From: Pimelobacter simplex
GTDB lineage: Bacteria > Actinomycetota > Actinomycetes > Propionibacteriales > Nocardioidaceae
Assembly: GCF_900114845.1 (NCBI RefSeq)
Contig: NZ_FOUK01000002.1
Location: forward strand, 682,001 to 746,000
Direction of reading: 5' to 3'
Length of the DNA: 64,000 bases
Below, one piece after another: positions 1 to 8,811 of this stretch. Made by a program: the position numbers and the translations under genes. The notes under the pieces were generated by a model, which did no database searches, had not been told where the DNA came from, and worked only from the letters and a program-made list of their open reading frames with translations. Each line of letters starts with the position of its first letter. Within the stretch, counting starts at the first letter, position 1.

Positions 1-925
1 AGAACAGCCGCGAGAGCATGATCGCCTGGGCCACCGAGGTGTCCTGGTACTCGTCGAGCAGCACCACCTTGAACCGGCCCCGCTCGATCTCGCCGACCTC
101 GGGCCGCTCGGCCGCCAGCCGGGCGCCGAGCTCGATCTGGTCGGAGAAGTCCATCAGCCCCAGGTCGCGCTTCAGCCCCCGGTACGACGCCACGAGCTGC
201 AGCAGCTCGCCCCGGCGGTCGATCGCGGAGATCGCCTTCTCGACCGCGTCGACGTAGGTCTTGCGGCCCTTGCCGGCCAGCTCCTCGTCGCGGGCGCGCT
301 CGAAGCCGCGCCGGGCCGCCGCGTCGTGGGCCAGGACGTCGTCGGGGCCGACCAGGTGCTCGCTCATCGCGGAGTCGAGCGCGAGGAGGTTCTGGATGGC
401 GGTCTCGGGATGGTCGGTGAGCAGCGCGATCTCGCCGGTGAACCGGTCGACCGCCCGCGCGCCGAGCTGGTAGCGCGCGGCGTCGGTGATCACCCGGGTG
501 TCGGGCTCGTGACCGATCCGCAGGCCGTGGTCGGTGAGCAGCCCGGACGCGTAGGCGTTGTAGGTGGCGACCGTCGGCTCGAGCACCTCGTCGGCCTCGT
601 CGGGACCGGACGCCGGCCCGCTGAGGTCGAGCGCCCCGGCGTCCCGCAGTGCGGTGCGGATGCGCTGGCGCAGCTCGGCCGCGGCCTTGGTGGTGAAGGT
701 CAGGCCGAGCACCTCTTCGGGCCGGACCTGCCCGGTCAGCACCAGGTAGACCACGCGCGCCGCCATCAGCGTCGTCTTGCCGGACCCGGCGCCGGCGATG
801 ACCACGGCCGGGCGCAGCGGGGCGCTGATCGCGGCCCACTGCTCGTCGCTGGGCGGGAACGGCGCCTGCATCGCCCGCTGCAGGTCGGCGGGCGTCGCGA
901 TCGTCATCGGGATCGTCGTGCTCAC
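1..925 (-). CDS. adnB: AdnB-like ATP-dependent helicase-nuclease subunit (N-terminal part, cut by window edge)
   Basis: N-terminal part of a UvrD-family (SF1A) helicase; the gene runs off the left edge after about 308 residues. Walker A GAGSGKT is at residues 45-51, followed by the LGLTFTTKAAAELR motif and the Walker B-like DEYQDTSVAQ motif. The GTG start at 925 overlaps the stop of the upstream adnA-like gene in a GTGA quartet, implying translational coupling. In Mycobacterium, AdnA and AdnB form a heterodimeric motor-nuclease that resects double-strand breaks, with AdnB as the active motor. The order adnA then adnB and the intact ATPase motifs support the AdnB call; the nuclease domain lies outside the window. 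Confidence 0.88.
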   Translation of the reverse strand, partial: MSTTIPMTIATPADLQRAMQAPFPPSDEQWAAISAPLRPAVVIAGAGSGKTTLMAARVVYLVLTGQVRPEEVLGLTFTTKAAAELRQRIRTALRDAGALDLSGPASGPDEADEVLEPTVATYNAYASGLLTDHGLRIGHEPDTRVITDAARYQLGARAVDRFTGEIALLTDHPETAIQNLLALDSAMSEHLVGPDDVLAHDAAARRGFERARDEELAGKGRKTYVDAVEKAISAIDRRGELLQLVASYRGLKRDLGLMDFSDQIELGARLAAERPEVGEIERGRFKVVLLDEYQDTSVAQAIMLSRLF

Positions 926-3900
926 TGGGCCACCACCGCTCCCGCGCTCTTGGCCGGGCAGAGGGACTGGAAGGAGCAGGTCCGGCACTGCTGACCCGCG
1001 ACCGCGGGGAAGTGCTCATCGCGGATCAGGTGGGCCGCGTGCGCCAGGCGGGAGCGCAGCTCGTCGCGCTCGGGACCGTCCTCGGCGTGCACCGCCTGGG
1101 GCTGCACGGTGGCCCGCTCGCCGCCGTCGAGCAGCCCGAGCTGGACCAGCTCGGCTCCCCCGGCCTGGTACGGCGCCGCGCCCGGCTCGGTGTCGAGCGC
1201 GCCGTGGTCGACGGCGTACTGGTAGAGCGCGAGCTGGACGTGCGTGCGCACCGAGGTGTCGGACGGCTTGGCGCGCCCGGTCTTGAGGTCGACGACGACC
1301 ACCCGGCCCTCGCTGTCGAGCTCGACCCGGTCGGCGTAGCCGGTGACCTGGACCTTCTCGCCGTCGACGTCGACCACCGTGGAGAACCGCTCCTCGCGCC
1401 CGACCAGCGTGCGCGGGTTGGACTCGTGCCAGTCGACGAACCGCTCGAGCGCGGCGCGGACCCGGTCGTGCTCGCGCTGCTTGGACCACGGGGTGCGGAA
1501 GTCGAGCCGGTCCCAGACCTCGTCGACGTAGGCCATCAGGGCGTCGGGGTCGGGCGGCGCGTCGCCGGACGCGACCCGCTCGGCGAGTGCGTGCACCAGC
1601 TCGCCGAGGTTGGCCGACTGGTGGGCACGGCCGATGCCGCCCGCCTCACGGGTGAGGAACCACTGGGTCGGGCACACCGCGAGCGCATCGAGCATGCTGG
1701 CCGAGACCGGGACCGGGCGCTCCTCGTCGCGGACGGGTGCGGGCGAGCGGCTCGCGGCGCGCGTGCCCCACCAGGTCGCCGGGTCGGCCGCGGGGACGGC
1801 GGCGCGGCGTCCCACCCGCTCGCGGGAGAGCCGGGCCAGGCGCCGGGCCGCGGCCTCGCGCAGGCCGGGATCGGACGCCGGGTCGGCGAGCGTGCGGCGC
1901 AGCTCGGCGACGAGCCCGTCGAGAGAGAGCGGACGCGGCGGCCGGCCCACGACGTGCTCGACGGTCGAGCCGAGCTCGTCGAGGAAGCGCGAGGGCTGCT
2001 CACCCTCGTCGTCGCTGGAGCGCACGGCGGTCACGACGAGCCGCTCGCGCGCGCGGGTGCACGCGACGTAGAACAGGCGGCGCTCCTCCATGAGCAGCTC
2101 GCGCGCGGTCAGTGGCGGCACCACCGAGCCGACCAGGCCGCCCGCCGAGGATGGTCCGATGCGGTCGGCCTGGAGCAGGGTCGAGCGGCGGCGCAGGTCG
2201 GGCCAGCCCTCGGCCTGCACGTGGGCCGCGACGACCAGCCGCCACTCGAGGCCCTTGCTGCGGTGGGCGGTGAGCAGCCGGACGGCGGCGCCCCGCGCGC
2301 TGCGGTCGGCCAGCGTGTCGGCGGGGATCTCCTGCTGGACCAGGCCCTCGAGGAAGGGCGCGACGGCGAGGTGCTCGCGACGCTCCCCCGCGCGGACGGC
2401 CACGTCGAACAGGGCGCAGATCGAGTCGAGGTCGCGGTGCGCCCGCCGCGCCGCGCCACCGCCGGCCTCGACCGAGCGGCGCAGCCGGTGCGGCCAGCTG
2501 GTGCCGGACCACAGCGTCCAGAGCAGGTCCTCGGCGCTCGCCCCGGCCTCGAGGTCGGCGCGCGCCTGCCCCAGCAGGGCGGACAGCGCCCGCGCCCGCT
2601 CGATCTCGGGGGCGTCGATGCCGGCGAGGTACGACGGGTCGACCACCGCGAGCCGGACCAGCTCGCGCGAGCTGCGCGGCGTACCGCCGCTCTGCTGGCA
2701 CTGGTCCTTCTCGCGGTGGCGCAGCAGCCGGGCCAGCCGGCGCACGTCGCCGGCGTCGAGGCCGCCGAGCGGACCGGTGAGCAGCGCCTCGGCCCGGGCG
2801 GCGTCGACGTGCTCGACGTGCTCGGGGTCGTCGTTGTCGAGGTTGACCACGGCGCGCAGGGCGTCGAGCAGCGGCATCACCGCGGGGTCGCGGACCAGGG
2901 GCACCTCGTCGCGGGCGACCTCGACCGGGACGCCGGCCGCACCGAGCGCCCGGCGCAGCGGCGCGATGCTCGCCCGCCCCGACCGGACCAGCACGGCCAT
3001 CTCGTCCCAGGGGACGCCGTCCTCGAGATGGGCGCGGCGCAGCAGGTCGGCGAGGTGCTCGGCCTCGGCCCGCTCGGTGTCGAAGGTGCGGACCTGGACC
3101 TGCCCGCGGACCGCGCTCTCGGCCTGCGGCGCGAGGAACTGTTCGCGCGCCTGGGCCGGCAGCGTGCCGCGCAGGCCGATGCGCCCCGCGACGCGCTGGG
3201 CCGGCGCGAGGATGCCCGGGCCGAAGCGCCGGACGGTGCGCAGCGCGACGACGTCGGCCGGCGAGCCGTCGGCACGCGGGAACTCGGTGGGGAACTCGAG
3301 GATGCCGCGGACCTCGGCCCCGCGGAAGCCGTAGATCGACTGGTGCGGGTCGCCGACCGCGACCAGGTCGAGGCCGTCGCCCGCGAGAGCCCGGAGCAGG
3401 GCGACCTGGCCGGGGTCGGTGTCCTGGTACTCGTCGACGAAGACGTGGCGGAACTCGTCGCGCAGCTCGTCGCGGTGGTCCTCGGCCTCGATGCACGCAC
3501 GCCGGATGAGGTCGGCGTAGTCGGTGGCGCCGAGGGAGTCGAGGGAGTCGAGGTACTGCTCGAGGAAGAGCCCGGCGGCGACGTACTCGTCGATGCCCTC
3601 GGTCTCGCCGAGCTGGCGCAGGGCCTCGCCGTCGAGCCCCTTCTCACGGGCCCGGCCGAGCACCGCGTGGACCTCGCGGGCGAACCCGCGGGTCGCCATC
3701 GCCTGCCGGAAGCGCTCGGGCCAGCGCACCGACTCGGGGTGGTCGGCGAGCAGCTCGCGGAGGACGACGTCCTGCTCGGGCGCGGAGAGCAGCCGCAGCG
3801 GCGCCTCGTAGAGACCGGCCGGGGCGTAGCGCCGGACCAGCGCGTAGGCGAACGAGTGGAAGGTCGAGCTGAGCTGGGTGCCCGTCGTGCGGCCCAGGCG

Positions 3901-4179
3901 CGCGGTCACCCGGTCGCGGAGCTGGTCGGCCGCCTTGCGCGAGAAGGTCAGCGCCAGCACCTGGTCGGGCCGCGCGCCGCGCCCCTCGATGCGCTCGACG
4001 ATGGCCTCGACCAGCGTGGTCGTCTTGCCCGTGCCCGGCCCCGCGAGGACGAGCAGCGGCCCGCCCGGGTGGTCGACGACCTGCCGCTGGTAGGCGTCGA
4101 GCACCGGCACCGCGGCCGCCGGCGGGGCGGGCGCGAAGCGGTAGGTCGGCTGGGCGGTCGAGTGGTCCACGGACGCCAC
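922..4179 (-). CDS. adnA: AdnA-like ATP-dependent helicase-nuclease subunit
   Basis: A 1085-residue fusion of a UvrD-like helicase and a C-terminal RecB-type nuclease. Walker A GPGTGKT is at 47-53 and a DEYQDTD Walker B follows near 245. The nuclease part has the core VVVDLKTG and a Fe-S cluster set of cysteines: C836 (in AVCPTQW) and C1065, C1068, C1074 near the C terminus (CRTC-x5-C). This layout is that of AdnAB, the double-strand-break resection machine of actinobacteria that replaces RecBCD/AddAB. The start is a GTG; the stop overlaps the next subunit's GTG. Its motor motifs look intact here, whereas the mycobacterial AdnA motor is described as vestigial, so division of labour should not be assumed. 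A DnaA-box-like site lies 45 bp upstream. Confidence 0.9.
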   Translation of the reverse strand: MASVDHSTAQPTYRFAPAPPAAAVPVLDAYQRQVVDHPGGPLLVLAGPGTGKTTTLVEAIVERIEGRGARPDQVLALTFSRKAADQLRDRVTARLGRTTGTQLSSTFHSFAYALVRRYAPAGLYEAPLRLLSAPEQDVVLRELLADHPESVRWPERFRQAMATRGFAREVHAVLGRAREKGLDGEALRQLGETEGIDEYVAAGLFLEQYLDSLDSLGATDYADLIRRACIEAEDHRDELRDEFRHVFVDEYQDTDPGQVALLRALAGDGLDLVAVGDPHQSIYGFRGAEVRGILEFPTEFPRADGSPADVVALRTVRRFGPGILAPAQRVAGRIGLRGTLPAQAREQFLAPQAESAVRGQVQVRTFDTERAEAEHLADLLRRAHLEDGVPWDEMAVLVRSGRASIAPLRRALGAAGVPVEVARDEVPLVRDPAVMPLLDALRAVVNLDNDDPEHVEHVDAARAEALLTGPLGGLDAGDVRRLARLLRHREKDQCQQSGGTPRSSRELVRLAVVDPSYLAGIDAPEIERARALSALLGQARADLEAGASAEDLLWTLWSGTSWPHRLRRSVEAGGGAARRAHRDLDSICALFDVAVRAGERREHLAVAPFLEGLVQQEIPADTLADRSARGAAVRLLTAHRSKGLEWRLVVAAHVQAEGWPDLRRRSTLLQADRIGPSSAGGLVGSVVPPLTARELLMEERRLFYVACTRARERLVVTAVRSSDDEGEQPSRFLDELGSTVEHVVGRPPRPLSLDGLVAELRRTLADPASDPGLREAAARRLARLSRERVGRRAAVPAADPATWWGTRAASRSPAPVRDEERPVPVSASMLDALAVCPTQWFLTREAGGIGRAHQSANLGELVHALAERVASGDAPPDPDALMAYVDEVWDRLDFRTPWSKQREHDRVRAALERFVDWHESNPRTLVGREERFSTVVDVDGEKVQVTGYADRVELDSEGRVVVVDLKTGRAKPSDTSVRTHVQLALYQYAVDHGALDTEPGAAPYQAGGAELVQLGLLDGGERATVQPQAVHAEDGPERDELRSRLAHAAHLIRDEHFPAVAGQQCRTCSFQSLCPAKSAGAVVAQ

Positions 4180-4237
4180 TCAACCATCCGGGTCCGACGG
4201 AACCCGAACAGGTCGCCGCGGGCTGTGGACGATCGGG

Positions 4238-4669
4238 TCAGGCGAGCTCGAAGTCGGCGAAGTCGAAGCCCGGCGAGACCAGGCAGCTGACCAGGGCGTC
4301 GGCCTCGGCGACGAGGGTGCGCTGCCAGACGCCGGCGGGAACGAGGCCCTGGGCGGAGCCGCCGGTGGCGGTGATGGTCAGGCGCGTCGCCGGGCCGGCG
4401 TCCGGTGCCGGACCGTCGCCGCCGAGCTCGACGGTCACGGTCCCGGTGTGCGCGAGCCAGGTCTCGTCGGAGGACACCCGGTGCCAGGCCGAGCTCTCAC
4501 CGGCGGGCAGCAGGAAGTAGATGAGCGTCGCCGTGGGCCGGACCCGGCCGTCGGGCAGGGTGAGGGTGACCGGCGAGACCCAGGTCTGGCGGTACCAGCC
4601 GCCCTCGGGGTGCGGGGCCAGGTCGAGCTGGACGGCGAGCGGCGGGCGGCGGTCGTCGGGCTGCTCCAT
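4238..4669 (-). CDS. DUF985-family cupin protein
   Basis: 143 residues from the ATG at 4669 (MEQPDDRR). The body shows the DUF985 cupin signature: L-x-PHPEGGWYRQTW near the N terminus, then TLIYFLLP, SAWHRVSSDETW and HTGTVTVEL strands of a single beta-barrel, ending SCLVSPGFDFADFEL. Proteins of this family are small cytosolic cupins of unproven substrate. An in-frame GTG/ATG extension to 4723 exists, but it would run back through the terminator hairpin at 4698-4734, so the ATG at 4669 is preferred. It lies downstream of the adnAB start on the same strand but in a separate transcript. Confidence 0.85.
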   Translation of the reverse strand: MEQPDDRRPPLAVQLDLAPHPEGGWYRQTWVSPVTLTLPDGRVRPTATLIYFLLPAGESSAWHRVSSDETWLAHTGTVTVELGGDGPAPDAGPATRLTITATGGSAQGLVPAGVWQRTLVAEADALVSCLVSPGFDFADFELA

Positions 4670-4689
4670 GGCGCCAGTGTGCCCGGGCG

Positions 4690-4734
4690 AAAAAGGCGAA
4701 GGGCCCTCGTGAGTATGAGTCACAAGGGCCCTTC
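4690..4734 (-). terminator. Rho-independent terminator
   Basis: A 9-bp perfect G/C-rich stem (4698-4706 with 4726-4734) has an inner extension (GTGA 4709-4712 with TCAC 4720-4723). Read on the minus strand it is followed by GCC and five T residues (4694-4690). No protein gene on the minus strand ends just upstream, so it most likely ends the small RNA proposed at 4690-4919. Confidence 0.75.
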
Positions 4735-4919
4735 AAGGTGACCGGTACTGGTGACGCTCCCGGTCGATCACCCGGCTGCGCTGATCCCACGAGCCTCGTC
4801 ACCCGGCTCGTGCGGCCGGCGTCCCCGTGAGGGGCCGCCTCGCTCCGACCCGGAGGTCTCGGCTTGGCCGGCTGGATCGTCGCCTTCCGGCTGATCCCGC
4901 TCTCCCGGAGGAGTGCGTG
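4690..4919 (-). ncRNA. Candidate structured small RNA of about 230 nt
   Basis: The stretch has no convincing reading frame but is bounded by a good promoter (4926-4955) and an intrinsic terminator (4690-4734). It can fold into consecutive hairpins: 4898-4917 (CGC-CTCC arms around CGGA), 4874-4897 (GGATC/GATCC), 4821-4835 (GTCCCC/GGGGC with a four-base loop), 4790-4810 (CGAGCC/GGCTCG) and 4740-4765 (GACCGG/CCGGTC), then the terminator. I could not match it to RNase P RNA (no GAGGAAAGTCC core), tmRNA or SRP RNA. A 6S/Ms1-type RNA or an unknown actinobacterial sRNA is possible. The promoter, hairpins and terminator are visible; that it is an RNA gene is inference. Confidence 0.5.
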
Positions 4920-4925
4920 GGAGAA

Positions 4926-4955
4926 GTTCTACGCCCGTCCACGACCTCGTCGCAA
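4926..4955 (-). promoter_or_regulatory. Sigma-70-type promoter for the candidate sRNA
   Basis: On the minus strand TTGCGA (4955-4950) and TAGAAC (4931-4926) are separated by exactly 18 bases, close to the housekeeping consensus. The predicted transcription start near 4919 falls at the base of the first hairpin of the proposed RNA. Confidence 0.5.
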
Positions 4956-5010
4956 GGGGTTTCCGCCAGGTTTTTCGGGGGTTTCTCGTCATCCACCGAT
5001 CCTCGGCGTG

Positions 5011-5086
5011 TCGTCCACAGGCACGCAGGTGCTCGTCCACAGGCAGGGGCCCGTCGTCCCCACAATTGGGGACGGCCTGTGGAGAA
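5011..5086. promoter_or_regulatory. Cluster of three DnaA-box-like sites around a palindrome
   Basis: TCGTCCACA occurs at 5011-5019 and 5033-5041 (22 bp apart, within a direct repeat TCGTCCACAGGCA), and TTCTCCACA on the minus strand at 5086-5078. All three fit the actinobacterial DnaA box (T/C)(T/C)(G/A/C)TCCACA. Between them lies a 20-bp palindrome at 5055-5074 (CGTCCCC arms, ACAATT centre). A fourth TCGTCCACA sits at 4232-4224 (minus). No dnaA or dnaN is nearby, so this is not oriC as far as the window shows; it could titrate DnaA or control the flanking promoters. Confidence 0.4.
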
Positions 5087-5170
5087 CGAGGTGGGTTGAG
5101 TGCGGGTACTCAGGGCGGCCTGAGTCCCGGCGCGATGCCGGCGGGACGACGCGCGTGAGGGGATGGGTCC

Positions 5171-7717
5171 ATGCGCTACGCCGACCCGACGCTCTGCCCC
5201 GACTGCCGTGCCGACCTGCCGGTCGGCGTCCGCGTCTGCCCCACGTGCGACCTGCTGGTCCGCCACACCCTGGCGGTCGAGCTGTTCGGCACGCTGCGCC
5301 GGGCCGACACGCTGCTCGGCGAGCTGCGCCGGGCGAGCGACGTCCACCACGCGGCCACGGCCGGCGCCCGGCCGGTCGCCGCGGCGCCGCTCGGGGGTCC
5401 GCTGGTGGCACCGGGGCAGCCGGTCGAGCCCAAGCGGTCGACCTCGATCCCCGCACCCCCGGCCCCGCCGACGCCGCCCGCACCCCCGCTGCCGCCCTAC
5501 CCCGGAACCCCGGCCCCGGAGCCGGCCCGCACGGGCGTGGCGTTCGCATCGGTGCCGAAGATCCTGCTCGGGCTCGGCGCCTTCTGCCTGCTGGTCGCGG
5601 CGATCATCTTCCTCGCGGTGTCGTGGTCGACGCTCGGCGTCGGCGGCCGGACGGCGGTCCTGGCCGGCCTCACCCTCGCCGCCGGCACGGCGGCCCTCCT
5701 GCTGCACCGGATCGGGCTGCGGATCGCCGGGGAGTCGCTCGTCGTCGTGGCGCTCGGGATGCTCGCCCTGGACGTCGTCGGCGCCGGCGCCGCCGGGTGG
5801 TTCGGCGACGCGGCGGACGGCACGGTCGTGTGCGCCGCCGGTCTCGTCACGCTCGTCGCAGGCGTCCTGCTCGGCCTGGTCCGGGTCGGGGGCCAGCCGC
5901 GGCTGGTCGCGCCGCAGGTCGTCGCGGGCATCGCCCTCGTCGTCGCTTACGTCGGCGCGATGCTCGCCACCGACCACCACCTGGTCACCGGCCACGTGCT
6001 CACCGCCGTCGGGATCGCGGCGGTCGTCGTCGGGCGGGTCCAGCGCCAGTCGGTGCTGCTGTGGTCGGCGGCCGCGGCCGCGGGCCTGATCTGGCTCGGG
6101 ACCGCCAGTGGCGGCCTGCTGCTGGCGCTCGACGAGCCCACGCTGCGCGGCCTGTGGGTCGAGGGCACCGGGTGGTCGCTGCTCGTGACCGCCGCGGCGC
6201 TGCTCGTCCCCGGCCTGGTCGCCCGCCACCACGAGACCCTGCTGCTCGGCGCCAGCGGTGCCGCGATGGTCGTCACCGGCATCGTCACGCTCCCCTCGAT
6301 CGACGACGACACGACGACCGTCGGCCTCGTCGCGCTCGGCGCGACGACGGTGTGGGTGGTCGCGCTCGCCCTGCTCCCCCGCGCCTTCCGGACCGTGGCG
6401 ATCGCACCTGCCGCGGTCGGCAGCCTGATCCTCGCCGGCCTCGCGGCCGTCACCTCGGGCAACGTCCTCGAGCGCTGGGAGCGGGTCTCCGGCGGGTTCA
6501 GCCGGCCGTTCGGCGTCCGGCTCGACGGCCCGGGACCGATCACCGAGCCGCTCCTGCTCGTGCCCTCGCTGCTCGTCGTCCTCGCCTGCGTCGTGCTGCT
6601 CACCCCCGACCGCGGTCGCCGCGCACCGGCCGCGTGGGCCCAGGCCGCCGGTCTCGTCGCCGCCCTCGGTGCGGCCGCCACCCTCGCGTCGTACGACGTC
6701 CCGCTGGCCCTGCCCGTCGCCCTCGTCGCGCTGACCGCGATCGCGGCGGCCCTCCTCGCCCTGACCAGCACCGGCGTCCGGGCCGACGTGCTCGCCGCGG
6801 CCGCCGCGCTGGTGGCCGGCAGTGCCACGGTGACGGCCACCCCCAGCGCGGCGCTCACGCTGGCGGTCGCCGGGCCGCTGGCGGCAGCGATGCTCGCGCT
6901 GGCCGTCGTCGGGCGTGGGCCGGGCCGGCAGCTGGTCGGCGGCCTCGCCACGGTGCCGCTGCTCGCCGTCGCGACGACCGCCGGCGTGCACGTCGTCGGC
7001 GGCGACGCGGCCTGGGTGGCGATCCCGGTGCTGCTCGCGGTGGGCCTGCTCGCGCTGGTCCTCCCCCGCATCGAGGTCGAGGCGACCGCGGTCGTGGCGG
7101 CCGTCGTGGCCTTCCCGCTCTCGCTGGACGTCACCGCCGACCCGGGCGGCTACACCGCGCTCTGGCTGACGATCGCCGGCTTCCTGGCCTGCGCGACCGC
7201 CCTGCTGCACGAGTCGCGCCGGTTCTGCGCGATCGGCGGGATGGTCCTGCTGGTCCTCGCGTCGTGGGTGCGGCTCGCCGACCTCGACGTGCACGAGCCG
7301 GAGCCGTACACGCTGCCGCTCGCCGCCGGCCTGCTCGCGTTCGGCCTGTGGCGGATGCAGCGCTCCCCCAGCACCGGGACCACCGAGGCGCTGCTGCCCG
7401 GCCTGCTGCTGGGCACCGTCCCCTCACTGCTGTGGGTGCTCGGCGACCCCGTCTCGCTGCGGGCGCTCGTGCTCGGGGCGGCCTGCCTGGCGCTCACGAT
7501 CGCGGGGGCGGTCCTGCGCTGGAGCGCCCCGCTGGTGGCCGGCGCGACCGTCGGCGCGGCCGTCGTCCTGCGGGAGATCGGGCCCTACGCGGGCGAGTTC
7601 CCCAAGTGGGTCTGGATCGGGCTCGCCGGCGCCCTGCTGACCGTCGTCGGCATCACCTGGGAGCGCCAGCTGCTCGAGGTCCGCAAGGCCGTCGGCTTCC
7701 TGGGGCGGCTCCGGTGA
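5171..7717 (+). CDS. Large polytopic membrane protein with N-terminal zinc ribbon (SCO7613-like)
   Basis: 848 residues from an ATG preceded by a GAGGGG ribosome site. Residues 9-26 form a zinc ribbon (C9-x2-C12 and C23-x2-C26), followed by a helical stretch, a Pro-rich linker (about 95-120) and then some 20 hydrophobic helices to the C terminus, with long runs of Ala, Val and Leu. This arrangement resembles the streptomycete 'SCO7613 C-terminal domain' membrane proteins, whose function is unknown to me. It has no catalytic motif I can name. It is followed 35 bp later by the thiol peroxidase gene, which has its own start region. Confidence 0.75.
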   Translation: MRYADPTLCPDCRADLPVGVRVCPTCDLLVRHTLAVELFGTLRRADTLLGELRRASDVHHAATAGARPVAAAPLGGPLVAPGQPVEPKRSTSIPAPPAPPTPPAPPLPPYPGTPAPEPARTGVAFASVPKILLGLGAFCLLVAAIIFLAVSWSTLGVGGRTAVLAGLTLAAGTAALLLHRIGLRIAGESLVVVALGMLALDVVGAGAAGWFGDAADGTVVCAAGLVTLVAGVLLGLVRVGGQPRLVAPQVVAGIALVVAYVGAMLATDHHLVTGHVLTAVGIAAVVVGRVQRQSVLLWSAAAAAGLIWLGTASGGLLLALDEPTLRGLWVEGTGWSLLVTAAALLVPGLVARHHETLLLGASGAAMVVTGIVTLPSIDDDTTTVGLVALGATTVWVVALALLPRAFRTVAIAPAAVGSLILAGLAAVTSGNVLERWERVSGGFSRPFGVRLDGPGPITEPLLLVPSLLVVLACVVLLTPDRGRRAPAAWAQAAGLVAALGAAATLASYDVPLALPVALVALTAIAAALLALTSTGVRADVLAAAAALVAGSATVTATPSAALTLAVAGPLAAAMLALAVVGRGPGRQLVGGLATVPLLAVATTAGVHVVGGDAAWVAIPVLLAVGLLALVLPRIEVEATAVVAAVVAFPLSLDVTADPGGYTALWLTIAGFLACATALLHESRRFCAIGGMVLLVLASWVRLADLDVHEPEPYTLPLAAGLLAFGLWRMQRSPSTGTTEALLPGLLLGTVPSLLWVLGDPVSLRALVLGAACLALTIAGAVLRWSAPLVAGATVGAAVVLREIGPYAGEFPKWVWIGLAGALLTVVGITWERQLLEVRKAVGFLGRLR

Positions 7718-7752
7718 CGGACGCCCTCGGACGACCTGCTAGACAAAGAGCC

Positions 7753-8244
7753 ATGGCTACCACTGCACTCGGGGGGAACCCCGTCCAGACCGTCGGCGAC
7801 CTCCCCGCCGTCGGCACGTCCGCCCCGTCCTTCGAGCTGGCCGGCGCCGACTTCAGCGCGATCGCCCTGCCCGAGGGCCAGCGCGCGGTCCTCAACATCT
7901 TCCCGAGCATCGACACCGGCGTCTGCGCCGCGAGCGTGCGGAAGTTCAACGAGCTCGCCGCCGGGCTCGACAACACGACCGTCATCAACGTCTCCCAGGA
8001 CCTCCCGCCCGCGCTGGGCCGGTTCTGCGGTGCCGAGGGCATCGACAACGTCCAGACCGCGTCGGGCTTCCGCTCGTCCTTCGGCGACGACTACGGCGTG
8101 AAGATGGCCGACGGCAAGCTGGCCGGCCTGTTCGCCCGCTCGGTCGTCGTGGTCGACGCCGACGGCACCGTGCTGCACTCCGAGCTGGTCCCCGAGATCG
8201 CCACCGAGCCCGACTACGACGCCGCCATCGCGGCGCTCAGCTGA
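7753..8244 (+). CDS. tpx: Thiol peroxidase (Tpx family peroxiredoxin)
   Basis: 163 residues. The peroxidatic cysteine is C58 in the motif SIDTGVCA (T55-x2-C58), and the resolving cysteine is C92 in RFCG, the spacing typical of atypical 2-Cys Tpx. The strands N-terminal to this (APSFEL, LNIFPS) and the later [10 protein letters not shown] are those of the thioredoxin fold. Such enzymes reduce alkyl hydroperoxides and H2O2 in the cytosol using thioredoxin. The start ATG follows an AAAGAG ribosome site. Confidence 0.95.
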   Translation: MATTALGGNPVQTVGDLPAVGTSAPSFELAGADFSAIALPEGQRAVLNIFPSIDTGVCAASVRKFNELAAGLDNTTVINVSQDLPPALGRFCGAEGIDNVQTASGFRSSFGDDYGVKMADGKLAGLFARSVVVVDADGTVLHSELVPEIATEPDYDAAIAALS

Positions 8245-8254
8245 TCGCTCGGGG

Positions 8255-8557
8255 CTAGTCCCCCGTCGCCGGGTCCCAGAAGGCCCGGCGCATGTCGAGG
8301 GCGCCGCTGCCGTTGCGCAGCGGCGTCCCCTCGGCGAGATACTCCGCACGAGCCTGGTCGTCGTGGCTCGGCGGGAGTGTCCCGTCGGCGCGCACGACGC
8401 GCCACCACGGCACCGGCGCCCCGTAGCGCGCCATCACCGAGCCGATCTGGCGCGGGCCGCCGCCGGCCACCTCGGCCAGCGCCCCGTAGGTCGTCACCCG
8501 CCCCGGCGGGATCCGCTCGACCAGGTCGAGCACGCGCTCGACGTACCCCTCGTCCAT
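8255..8557 (-). CDS. Alkyltransferase-like protein (MGMT-fold, no catalytic Cys)
   Basis: 100 residues of the O6-alkylguanine-DNA alkyltransferase DNA-binding fold: IPPGRVTTYGALAEVAG helix-turn-helix with GGPRQIGSVM. The active-site PCHR is replaced by PWWR at residues 50-53, so it cannot accept alkyl groups and belongs to the ATL class. ATL proteins bind alkylated guanine and hand it to nucleotide excision repair. In Mycobacterium a similar short MGMT-like gene lies between adnAB and moeB1, matching this position. Confidence 0.9.
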   Translation of the reverse strand: MDEGYVERVLDLVERIPPGRVTTYGALAEVAGGGPRQIGSVMARYGAPVPWWRVVRADGTLPPSHDDQARAEYLAEGTPLRNGSGALDMRRAFWDPATGD

Positions 8558-8592
8558 GACGCGATCGTGCCAGGCCCGGCCGACAAGACGCC

Positions 8593-8622
8593 GAGAGCCC
8601 CATCCGTGAGGACGGGGCTCTC
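8593..8622 (-). terminator. Hairpin, probable terminator for moeZ
   Basis: A 9-bp G/C-rich stem (GAGAGCCCC 8593-8601 with GGGGCTCTC 8614-8622), extended internally by TCC-GTGA-GGA. No strong T-run follows on either side. It lies between the alkyltransferase-like gene start and the moeZ stop, about 190 bp beyond the latter. I see no gene in 8623-8811. Confidence 0.45.
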
Positions 8623-8811
8623 AGGTGCTCCCTCGGTGCGGTGAACGCATGGTTCCGATCGGTGCGAGCGGCCGAGGCCGCGTTGCCAGGACCAACGACG
8701 ACGCGGCGTCGCGGTTACGGCAAGGGGTTGCAGGCCGGCAGCGCGGCGGGAGGCGCCAGCTCGGCAGCTTGCTGCCTCACCGGCGCCGGAGACGCGCTCG
8801 GCCAGTACAAC

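Noticed and set aside
1012..4290. Very long open frames opposite adnA and opposite glutamate dehydrogenase (31149-36140)
   Set aside because: In this G+C-rich DNA, antisense frames stay open by codon bias; their products are Arg/Gly/Val-rich low-complexity sequence without domains.
4690..4955. RNase P RNA, tmRNA or SRP RNA in the gene-free region
   Set aside because: The conserved RNase P core, tmRNA tag codons and SRP loop sequence are not present on either strand.
4768..5040. Possible 90-residue reading frame on the minus strand
   Set aside because: It crosses the promoter and hairpins of the candidate sRNA, has no ribosome site and no familiar sequence pattern; better explained as non-coding.
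5011..5086. Chromosome replication origin
   Set aside because: DnaA-like boxes are present, but dnaA, dnaN, rpmH and an AT-rich unwinding region are absent; only a titration or regulatory role is proposed.
8623..8811. Small gene or RNA between the hairpin and moeZ
   Set aside because: No frame with coding character, no promoter-terminator pair and no tRNA-like fold found.
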